Assembly: GCA_000969725.1 (NCBI GenBank)
Contig: JXSR01S062035.1
DNA length: 30,939 bases
Source: Ophiothrix spiculata
Taxonomy: Eukaryota; Echinodermata; Ophiuroidea; Amphilepidida; Ophiotrichidae
Reading direction: 5' to 3' (one strand)
A model generated the notes under the pieces. The model had not been told where the DNA came from. It saw only the letters and a program-made list of their open reading frames with translations, and made no database searches. Shown here piece after piece: positions 13,201 to 25,200 of the stretch. Made by a program: the position numbers and the translations under genes. Within the stretch, counting starts at the first letter, position 1; every line of letters starts with the position of its first letter.

Positions 13201-16200
13201 CAAATGTCCAGGAATGACCCGCGCCATCGCAGTTCCAAGCAGAAGAGTTCAATGAGCCGTGCTGTTGACGGGAAAATAAAACCTTGTTGTAGCTTAACAC
13301 CTTTCTGGAATACAGGCTGTTCTGTTTATCAATATAATAATAGGAAATTTAACCACTTCAATTTGCAGTGCAATAAAATTCTGGATGAATTACTCGAGAA
13401 GTTGAGACAAGATATCCTAAGGCATCTAGAAAGATCGGGGACACCACTACCAGACAACGGAGAGATCGATTTAAGTGAAGACTTTGGCTCCGATGTTGAA
13501 TCAAGGTAAATACAAGCATATATGCAAGGCTGGGAAAATTGTACATTTTCTGAGAAGACGGTCATATTATTTCTTAAGAATCCCTAATTCACCTGAGCCA
13601 TCCTTTTCCACAGCAATGCATGTACTGATACTTTGATATTGATGAAGCAATTGGAAAATGACAGGAACTTTGGTCACCAAAATGGTTTTATTTAAAAAAA
13701 AATGAGACATGGCTTAAAGGTTGTAGTTTACAATCGGAACAGAATATATTTCAGCAGTTTGCATAGTTTGTTTTAAGGTTATGTGGCACTGTTTCAAGAG
13801 GTTTTAAGAAAATATTGCAGAGCAAGTTGGTTAATCTTGATTCAACTGTTTTTACTGCCATGATGTAATTATTGTCAAAGTAAAGCATGCAGATCTGGGG
13901 CCTATTTCACTAACGTATAAATCCATCGCAAATGCCGAACTTCATCGCAAAAGCGAGAGATCATCGCAAATTTGCGATTGATTTACCCAAACAGATTTCA
14001 CTTAGATTTGCGATGAAAACAATCATTGCAAACCATTTGCGATTGTTTTGTTTGCGAGCATTATCTTGTGAGTGCTTATAAGCATCCGCAAAGAAAACAT
14101 CGCAAATAGAAGTCATCGCAAATTCTTAATATCACGTGATGTTATTTCGCCCCATATTTGGACGAGATCATCGCAAAATTTGCGATAGTCTCGTCCATGG
14201 AGATGAAAGTGAAAAGATGTTAGTGAAATGGAAAAGTCATCGCAAATGAAATGATATTTGCGATGGCTTCTAATTTGCGAGAGCGTCTGCAATCATCGCA
14301 AAAAATACTGTTAGTGAAATAGGCCCCTGATTTGAAAGCAGATAAACATTGACATGTTTTGCAATTTTTATTTTGTTTGTCTCACAGTACCACAGGTTCA
14401 GACAGCTCAGCAGATGATGGCCTACCAGTTCACCTGATAGCCCTGGCACCAAAGGTGAGGCAAATTCAGTAATATAACCTTTCAGCCTTTAACTTGATTG
14501 TTCGTTCCTGCAACCGTGTACACGTGTAAAATCACACAAATTCTCCGCTCAGGCCAAATTCACACAGAGTACTGCTCAGCCAGTGACTCCATGTGTGATA
14601 GTTAAGCTTATAAAACATCGCTATTTTCTTGGCCAATTTCAAACTTTCGGGGTCATTTTATGATAAAAATAGTACACTTTAGTGTTCACAAAAGTCGATT
14701 TATCATTGATTTTTAACTGATTTTAACCTCCATTGCTCAGATTATTAGAATTGTATTTGATATTTCAGTGGTTTTTTCTGTGTCATTTCGAGTGGCGACA
14801 GGTTGATTTTCAGCTGCGCATCTGTACTGGGCAATTACAAGCTATGCGTACACACGATGGTGAATGTATGTTATGAACGTTAGTATTTTAGGGTTTGTAA
14901 ACGTTTACACATGTACACGGTCCCAACTAATGAGAGAAAGAAAGAAATCTATAGGCTACAGAATCCAAGAATATTTCAAGAAAAGCTCTCATGAAGCTTA
15001 GTTCGATTGGGGTACAAGATCTTTCTTCATTCCTTGTAAAATACTGGAGAAAAAACAGAATATGATACCTGTGAAAGTCAGTATAGATTGAAAAGCAAAT
15101 GCACATACAACATTGGATCTGGGAATCGAATCTGATCATTGGTGCAAAGTGAGGGAAATACTGCTGTACAAACCGACTTAATGATCCACAAGGGATTGAG
15201 GGGTAGAAGCAAAGCACAAGTAATTTTCACATTTCATATGTTGATAACTGAAATGCAGAATCCATTGTAATATTTGAACCTATGGTCATTTGCACATATG
15301 CTAAACATATGTAGACGCCATAAGATAGAAAAACAGGTGCAACTTTTTTGATTTTTTGAAATTCAAATTTTTGTAAAGTTAACTTTTCAACATTTTTTGC
15401 CTTCACAAAAAGTATAAAAATCTATGTCATTTTTTAAATTTATAGCTGAAATACTTGAACTGTCCTTATTCATTACATTGAATACAGACACAGACAAGAT
15501 AATTGCAGTTTGGTATTTATAAATGTTTTCTTTCCATCAACTTGTGTTTTGATAATTCAGTTTAAAATATAGATATATATTGTAATAGGTGCTTCAATTG
15601 GTTAACATTATTTTTGTAGCTTACTAAAAAGAAGAAATTAAAGACAAGGAAAGAAAGAGACAAGAAACACAACAGTGCAGAAAAACCCAAGGAGAAGGAG
15701 CAAGAGAAGGAGAAGCCGAGCAGCGGACGAATGTCTGGACAAACGAGAGGAGATTCAGAAGGGGACAAGAAACCAGGCTCTTCCAAGAAAGATAAGGTGA
15801 GAATTGTATATTGTGGAATTCAGTTATTAAGATTTTTATTTTCAGAATTTATGTTAAACATGGTATGTCTGAAAATGTTGTTAACTGTCAGGGGCGGTAG
15901 GAGGAAACGTGTTCAGCCTATAAACCTTGAAGTGTGCAACAAGTGATCAGACTCTGATATAGACCCAAAGTATATCCCTTGTAATTTAAATATTTTTTTT
16001 TGGAATCTGTAATCTTTATTTCCATTCAAAAAGGTTACAACACATCAAAATAACAGCAAAATAAAAACACAAATGGAGGAGTAGACCGGAAAGCCAATAA
16101 GGCCAGAAATAAGTCTACCCCTTACAACAAAAACCTACAAATCCGAACGAACAAACAAGACAGGCACAAGGATACCAATGAACTCGAAAAAAAAAAGGCC

Positions 16201-19200
16201 AGAAATGTCTTAATCATGAATGTAGTTTAGAATAAAAGTCATCGGGTATACGATACATGTACACGTGAGCCAGTATACCGGCTCGTCGGGTTGAAAGGGT
16301 TAACTTGTGCATACACACCTCGTCCCCATAACTTTTTTTATATTACGGCATCAAGACCATGAGATTGCCCCTTTGAAATATGTTACATAGTTTTGAAGAG
16401 GCTAGGAAATACAAATTATACTGATGTAATTTGTTTCAAGTCTAGTGGAGGGACCAAAACATGCTCAATATTTGGCACCACTTTCCAAGTCATAAGTGGT
16501 GTCTTGTTCATAGTATTATACCAGTACATCAATGAAAAGAAAATTCAAGGTGCCTGGTTTGAATCCATTCATAGTCTACTCACTGATCATTCTCATAAAT
16601 CAATATCACAACTAATGCTGCAATTGGAATTGTGATCTTTTTTCAGGCCCTGTATTTTGTAATGGGATGTCCCACAAAGACTTGTATGAGGATTATCATC
16701 GATCCTATTTCGTAGGCCCTCTAAGGAGAAAGATTCTCAATCATTCACTTAATATCTGATAGAATAAAGCAAATGTGTTTATTGAAATATGAATACTTTA
16801 CAGCATCACATGATAAAACTGTACTGGAATGCAAGTTTCACCTTCATTGTTTCTTGTGTGTCTAGATGCGTTATCGTCATGGTGATAGGTCTACTTTACA
16901 CTCAGCAGGGAGAGAACGACAACACTCATGTCATAGCAGGTCGGATGGCATGCCGATATTTGCCCAGGAAAGATGTGAAGACAGGACACTTAGAAAGGTA
17001 TGGAATTTTAATGAGAGTGATCATGAAACACAACATTACGTTTGTACAGAAAATAATATTAAAGGATGTATCAAACTGGTAATATCAAAATTCAATATAA
17101 TTATGGTTAACCATAACATATGTGTAGTTTTAATTCCTTTAATTATGTAATTTTCATACTCTTTGTGTTTTCCTACGCTTATCATAATATCAGAGACGCA
17201 GTAAGCAATTTAAAGAGAAAGTAAGTTGGCACATAAGGCAAATAAATGTTTGATTGTCCTCACCTGACCAACACTATTTCTTAAATTTTTATTGTATAAA
17301 AGAATATCGACCCCAGTTTCAGAAATTCCTGAAAAAGACTTTCTTTTTCTTCATTTTGCATTCTGAGGATGTAAAAAAAATTTATTCTAAAGATTTTTGT
17401 TAAAAATATTTGTTGTATTTATTGTTTGTTGGTTCATTTTTGTATCAAAATAAGCATAAAATTAGCATATTTTAGCCTTAAATAATACATTTATATGTAA
17501 AAATGCAACAAAATTAGCTAAAAGTTTTGGGGAAAGAATCCTGACCAACCAAGCTTTAAAATTTATCTATGGACAATCAAACAAATTTTTTTGCCTAAGT
17601 GTTTGCAGTATTAGCACTATTTTGTAGTACAGCACAGGTTTGAAGTAGGCCTATCCAGGCCATAGCTTGCTTTGTGTGATCATAACCTCTTGGTTATGTT
17701 CATTGCAATATCAAAGAAGCAGCAAGCCAAAACAAAAATGTCTCCCTCTCCAGGCAATGGGAGTCACTGGGGGAAGAAATCCTGACCGACCAAGCTTCTA
17801 AAATTCATCTATGGACAATCAAATAATTTATTTATTTTTTTGCCTAGGTGTTTGTAGTATGAGCACTATTTTGTAGTACAGCACAGGTTTGAAGTAGGCC
17901 TATCCAGGCCATAGCTTACTTAGTGTAATCCTAACCACGTGGTATGTTCATTGCAATATCAAAGAAGCATCAAGCCAAAAGCTCCCTCTTGAGGCCGCTG
18001 AAAGTCACTTGTTTGCTTAGTGTAATCCACCTATCCTGCTATTGCTTATCTTTATATGGGAGATGCTGAGAGCAACAAGGAAGTTGGATTGTGTGAGATT
18101 TGCTTGTTTGATCACTTTTTTATGATGCTGCACAAGCTTGCAATATGCCGGGGAAGTAGTGACGTCACATTTATGATAATTAGCCCAACATGTGAGACCT
18201 GGTTCCAAACAAATGATCATGTCCTGAGTGGTTCCACTGATCACTTATTTACAGAATAGGTGTACGTAAACATACAAATCAGATTGATTTTTCTCATTTG
18301 GAAAACGAAAATAACGACAGGGGTCCCGTCCTGGCTTGTGATCACAACCTTCATCATAACAGGCCGGCATGATTTCCCTTATTTTTGTTTTAGGCGAATG
18401 TTATGGTATCAAATAGGAGTCTGACTTTTTTCCCCATAGACTTAACGTGTGGTAAAACTGCCCACCCCGTTTATTTGGAACCAAAACGCACGTGTTGGAT
18501 GATTTACATAAATTATGACATTATTACTTCCCCAGCGTATAGACAAAAAGAAGATATCAGGACCTTCCCATCATGCCTTGCTTCCAATTGGATGTTTTGT
18601 ATGGGTTGCAATGAAAGGGTTTAGTAAAAGAAGATATCAGGACCTTCCCATCATGCTTTGCTTCAAAGGGTAGTTTTATTCAAGTTTTGGTGATAAAACT
18701 ACCCTAAGTTATTATCAGTTGTTTTAATCTTGTATTTCGTGCAAAATTCATCACTAAAGCTTGAAATAATTTCCTGTACAAAAAATCCCAGGAAGAAATT
18801 CATGATGGGAGGGTCCCAATATCTTTTTTTTTGTGTGTGTGTAGTAATGAAATATAGCACAATCAGCAGACCTCATCCCAAGTTTGCATTTCAGATGCGC
18901 TTCATTGCTAAACCCTCTGATTACAACCCGTACAAAATATCTCATTGGAAACAATCAATACATGATGGTTAGGTCCTGATATATTCTTTTCAATAGGACC
19001 TATCATCATCCGTATTCTCCCAAGAGTGTCCTCAAGGTCAATTGTTTGCGTATGTATCCCTTAATCCTGCTTATATTTATCCCAGTATCAGGCTTAGAGT
19101 AAGGATCAGGATAAAGTAAGTTAACCTCGCTGTCACAATAATAATAATAATAATAATAATCGGTATTTATATGCGCTATTCACCATAGTATCATAGCGCT

Positions 19201-22200
19201 TGACATTATTATTACGCTGTTATTAGGAAATCATCACTATCATTTCACCTTAACTAGATCGCAATCTTATGACGCAGACCTATCGGAACTTAGATCGTAA
19301 TATTCCCCTAACAGCTCCCCAATGCGCTTGGGTCGACGAAGCAATCAGGATTAAATGTCTTGCCCAAGGACATAACCCGTTGGCCGTAGCGGGGCTCGAA
19401 CTCACGACCTACTGATTCCGAGTCCTGCGCTGTTCCACTAGACCACACGAGCACCTCTTCTTCAGATGTACAAGGAATTTTGGCAGAGGTTTTAGCACTT
19501 GATTGTGTGTGTGGTACTGTCATTGTTGTGTTCCGCAGCACAAGTTTAAAATGCTTATTCTAATATCAGAGATAAAGCAAATAAGTAAGTTGGCACCTGA
19601 ATGTACATGTGCATAGGCTTAGGAAGATTTTCAACATGGGGGGGGGGAGAAGGGCACACATTTGCGAATCGAAGTGAGCGCTTGCCCCCACGGCCAGGGG
19701 TCCAGGGGCCTACTAAATGACCCCTGGTGGGGTCCAGGGGCAAAACCCCGGTGGGGATCGAAGCCAGAGGGCTTCTACACACTTCGAACAACAGGAGAGC
19801 CATTTCCTGGGGCAAAATACTTATTTTAGATACCCATTGACTTAAGGACGTGAGAGTAAGCAAAAATACCTAGATATATATCAACCATTTTTTTAATATA
19901 GGTGGGGTAAAGCCCCAGTGGAGTCGAGGGGTTTTACTGCATTTTAAGCTTTTTTGTGGGATTATATGAAAGCCCCGTTGTGGGTCGAGCTAGGGGGCGA
20001 AGCCCCCCAAAGCTATAAGGTTTTACTGCATTTTATGGCCCACGGCCGGAGGTCCAGGGCCGACTAAAGGGCCCCTGGTGGGGTTGAGGGGCCAAAGCCA
20101 GAGGGCTTCTACACACTTTGAACGACAGGAGAGGCCATTACCTTGGGCAAAATACTTATTTTAAATACCCATTAACTTAAGGACACAAGTGAGAGCAGGA
20201 GAAAAAATATCACCCACTATAGGTGGGGTCCATGGGTAAAGCCCCGGTGAGAGTCGAGGGGCTTCGCCCCCTGAAGCTATAGGGTTTTACTGCATTTTAT
20301 GCTTTTTTGTGGGGTTATATGAAGGCCCTTATGGGGTCGAGTTGTTTCTATAAAACAGAGAAAATGTAACAATCCAACGCCCCAAGTTAATCATTGTAAT
20401 TTATTTTTACCTTTCCTTTAAAATGAAACTTGCCATACAGGCGCGAGCATGTTACGCATGTACACCTGTACATGGAATTGAACGAAGCATTACACAACAC
20501 GCAGCGCGCAACTAGACGAGAATGAATGCGCAAAAGTTACCAACTGTATGCTTTTTTGTTGGATTATATGAAAGCCCCGTTGGGGGTCGAGCTAGGGGGC
20601 AAAGCCCCCCCAAAGCTATAAGGTTCTACTGCATTTTATGGCCCACGACCGGAGGTCCAGGGCCCACTAAAGGGCCCCTGGTGGGGGTCGAGGGGGCGAA
20701 ACCCCCCAAAGCCAGAGGGCTTCTACACACTTTGAACGACAGGAGAGGCCATTTCCTTGGGCAAAATACTTATTTTAAATACCCATTAACTTAAGGACAC
20801 AAGTGAGAGCAGGAGTAAAAAATATCACCCACTATAGGTAGGGTCCACGGGTAAAGCCCCGGTGGGGGTCGAAAGCTATAGGGTTTTACTGCAGTTTATG
20901 CTTTTTTGTAGGGTTATATGAAGGCCCTTATGGGGTCGAGTTGTTTCTATAAAACAGAGAAAAAAAACCTTCGAACGCCCCAAGTTAATCATTGTAATTT
21001 ACTTTTACCTTTCCTTTAAAATGAAACTTGCCTTACAAGCGCGAGCACGTTACGCATGTTTGAACGAAGCATTACGCAACACGCAGCGTGCAACTAGACG
21101 AGAATGAATACGCAAAAGTTACCACCAGTCCAATTAGATTGACAATTTCATTGTGAAAGTGTATGAATTAAGAATAAGTAACATTATTTATTTTTCCCTC
21201 AACAGAGTGAATATTTAGAAGCACTTACCAATGCATACCTTATGAGTGGAGTACTCAAGTCATCAAGCCAAGGTAAGCTGTCACATTCTATATAATTTTC
21301 TTGGTGACTTTAAGCTCTTTGCAGCACAAGACAGAAACTTGCCAACTATTGAGCTGCCTCACAACACTCTACCTGTGCATGTACAACTTGATCCAACTTG
21401 TCCAACAAGTTTATTTTCAAATGGAAAATTATAGCATACTTTTTTTTTGGCCAGTTTAATGTGTCCTATATTGTATGTTTGTGAAGGCTCTGTCACACAT
21501 CACCATGTAGAGCCCAAACGTATGAATAACGTACAGAAGTTTCACATACTAAATGTGTGTCAAATGGACCACCACCGTATGGATAACAAAATAAATGTAT
21601 GCATAACAGACAAACCATATGGAAAATATATTGAAAATACTTCTAATGAACACATGACGAAGAACAATGTATAAACTAAAACAAATGTTATTTGTATGTT
21701 TGGCTCTATATGGTGATGTGTGACAGAGTCTTTAATCACCCAAGTTATCGTATGTATCAATGAAACTTTGTATGTCAATATGTATGGTCAAGTTTAGTAC
21801 CAAAGACTCCAAATTAGTTAAAGCCCTTAGCAGAAAAAATGTGTTTTTTATTCAAGAAATTTTTGTTTTAGATTACTATGTTAACCCAAGCATATTGGTT
21901 AAGTGTTAGGGATATCGTAATCTGATAATTTTGCACTACCTTAGCAATTGGTAGCAAGTGATTTCATTTGTTGTGTAATGAATATTCCCGTTGTGCTTAT
22001 TTTATTTGTGCTACACATTTTAATTTTATCATGTTCGATGTCTTTGCTTTATAATAAAACAGATTTTGATTTTTTTCATAAATGTATTTGGTTTGTTCCT
22101 ATGTATTTTAGTGGTTCTTATGGTTGTACTATGTATTATTTTATTTCCTATTACCTGCATGATTCTTTCATTTGTTCCATCCCATGGTGTATTATAGATG

Positions 22201-25200
22201 TACCATCCTTACGTTATTCAGCTGGCAATGTTGGTCTCAGTACTACCGGTGTCACAATGTCACAAGTAGATGGTCTTTGTCCTCATCATGAGAAGGCACT
22301 AGCTGAACAATTTGTTGCTAATCAGCTTGCTGGCTTGCAATTTGAAGGTAGGTGTTCATGTTATTGTAATGGTTTGCCTCAGTACTACCGGTGTCCCAGT
22401 GTCACAAGTAGATGGTCTTTGTCCTCACCATGAGAAGGCACTAGCTGAACAATTTGTTGCTAAACAGCTTGCTGGCTTGCAGTTTGAAGGTAGGCATTCA
22501 TTATTGTAATGGGTTGCCTTCATACTACTAGCGTCCCAATGTCACAAGTAGATGGTCTTTGTCCCCACCATGAGAAGGCACTAGCTGAACAATTTGTTGC
22601 TAATCAGCTTGCTGGCTTGCAGTTTGAAGGTAGGTGTTCGTGTTATTGTAATGGTTTGCCTCCGCTCTACCGGTGGACCAATGTCACAACTAGATTTTGT
22701 TTGTCCCCACCATGAGAAGGCACTAGCTGAACAATTTGTTGCAAATCCGCTTGTTGGATTGCGGTTTGAAAGTAGGTGTAACTGATGCACAAATCAATTT
22801 TTTTATACCTTTGAATTGAAAGTGTCCTTGATCTGCTGCATGTCTGGTTAAATATATAATTTTAAATTGTGTACTAATTTGGTTTGCTTAAAGTGATACC
22901 ACCTCCCAGTAATATTGTTCTGTCGAGGTGAAGGAATGTGTAAAATGTGATATATCTATACAGTCACTAGCAGGTGTCATCAGAGTATTTTGTGTTTTAT
23001 GTAATGAATTCTTCCAATTTAATCATGTTGTATAAATTTTTACAGATGATAAGTTTGACTGGAGCCACCATGCCATGGATACAGCAAAAGCAGTTGAAGC
23101 CCTCAGCCAGCGTGACACGTCATCCCCACAGCGCCAACATGAGTTCAACAATCATATGGTTACGATGTCATCCCTACATCAAGCTCATAAACCATTAAGC
23201 GACTACATTAGAAATACGGCACATTCTACTGCAACCATAACCAATAGACCGCAAACAGGGAGGCGGTCCGTCAAGACCCCAATTAAGTCACATCCATCTC
23301 CATTTGATGAACAGAACAATGAAGAACTCAATAGAGGTACATATATTTTTCTTGGATAGTGCAAAATATTGCTGTATATGTATGAAAAACTTGACCCTAA
23401 CCCATGACTCCATCCTAACTCACTAGCCATAACCCTACCCTAACCCTAAACATACTATACCCTAACCTAACTGTAAACCCTAACCCTAAAATTTTTGATG
23501 GGACCTAAAGTTTTTTTTTTTTTTTTTTAACAGCTAAGAAACAAAAGTTAGCATATGTAGCAATTCATTTTTCAGGTTTGAGTTCCAAATTGAGTCAAAC
23601 TAATCACTTTTATTTTCTGTTTTCTATGTGTTTTTTGCAGGTGTGTCCAGCACAACCATCAATCTGAAATCCAGATGTCCCTCAGCAACTAACTTCACAG
23701 TATTTGACAGGTAAGCTGATCTCCTTACAGGATTTCTATATTCATACTCAATGCTATAATGCAGGTAATACTGACAAATAAGAGAAAAAAACATTTCATT
23801 AAGGACTATAGCAGTGAGTTGAAAATTTATAGACAAAATAGCCATATACATATTTCTACTGTTAAGCAATACGTAACAATAGCCATTAGACAACAAATTT
23901 ATTGGATGGATTGTGATTACTTGGGTAACTATCAGAGTAGATATTAAATGGCAAACCAATCTCACATAAATCTGGTGAAGGACGGTTTGTCGTGTGAGTG
24001 CAAGAAAGTCGTATCTGCAATAGCTGCCATTTGTCATTGGACTTTACACTCTATAATCTCCTGTCTTGGGTCAGGTTCTTCAGGTGTCTGTTTCACCTGA
24101 AGAACCATTTTAAAAGCCACTGACATATGGCAGGGAAATTTTGAGAGATTTTTTCACATTCTATAGTGACAAGGTGTTAAATAAATATAACTTAAGGCAT
24201 CCATTGCAGATACAACTTTCTTGCTCTCACATGACAACTGTTGCAAGACCTCTTTAAACCAACCCATTTTTCCATGCCATGGAGTATGTTGCTCAATTTA
24301 TGAATGAAATCCAGACAATTAAGCGACTTCACTAGGACTCAAACTGTTACCCTTTTACTCTAAAAAAAGAATGCCTTACCACTGCACAATATTTTTCCAC
24401 TAATATGAAACACCAGCAGTACTTTATTAAAGCTTTTTTGGCCCTATTTGTTTGCATTAACACAGCCAAGAGAAGAACAATATACGTACTTCCTCAAGAA
24501 AAGAAAGGCCTGCTTCTAGTAAGACATCCAGATCAGGTAAGATGCTAGCATAGTTGTTATGATGACACTGCCTAGTCTTGGAAAATGATTGATTTAGGCC
24601 AAGAAAAAAATGGGTTTGTCTCAGAAACCTTTTGCAAAAAAGCTATGTGGTATGCGATTTTTATTTTTTTTATTATTTTAGGAAATTAGCTATGCGTTAT
24701 GCGATATTTCTTTTTTTTTTTTTTTTTACGCTCTAATTTTAATCGCCCAACTTACGTATGTGAAGTGCCCAGTTTATAAGTTTATAATCCCAACCGTTTA
24801 ACTATGGGAAGTCTTGACAGTTGAAATAAAATGTAAAATTCAAGGTAAAATTGCAACAGCAAATGACAGCAACCCGGACGGCAGTCGATCGCTGGATTAC
24901 TCTCGATAAAAAAAAGAGAGAAAGACCAGCGTGTAGCTCTACGTGCTAAATTCATTTTCACATAGCAATGTGCACGGGTTTCTGAGACAAACTTTTTTTT
25001 TTGGCCTTAAATTATGACTGATGATATATGATAAATTACCCAACATAGTAGTTCTCAGTTTAAAGTTTAGGTTGCTCCTTCAGATGTAGTTATCTTTTTC
25101 AACCCTTTGACCATAACAAGTTGGACCTGCGCTATACATTTTGGTTTTATTTAAGAGTGGTGGTGAATCAACTCAGGGGGCCTGGATTTACATTACTATA

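Larger units (their letters stand above)
22236..22790 (+). repeat. Four-copy tandem array of an exon 3' part plus its splice donor
   Basis: The period is ~141 bp, with unit starts near 22236, 22378, 22518 and 22660. Each unit holds the [17 protein letters not shown] coding stretch (VDGLC reads LDFVC in copy 4), a donor (GTAGG) and a short TTATTGTAATGG spacer. Units 1-3 are very similar, including the spacer, which suggests recent duplication; unit 4 is the most diverged. Every unit keeps the frame open. Confidence 0.93.

Noticed and set aside
13204..13368. Upstream extension of exon h as coding sequence (frame open from 13204)
   Set aside because: The extension lies on a MITE, and the CAG acceptor at 13368 joins exon g in phase with family-like sequence.
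19308..19863. Minus-strand open frames of 77 and 102 codons
   Set aside because: The first is SINE sequence and the second the GC-rich tandem repeat; no domain or homology.
21948..22197. Open frame upstream of exon n, full of Phe, Ile and Tyr
   Set aside because: It is T-rich intron sequence preceding the acceptor at 22197; the hydrophobic translation reflects composition.
22236..22790. CRISPR-like array
   Set aside because: This is an animal genome; the units are ~141-bp direct tandem exon copies with no unique spacers.
23624..24037. Minus-strand open frame of 137 codons
   Set aside because: It crosses exon p antisense, an intron and part of a MITE; its amino acids reflect AT-rich composition.
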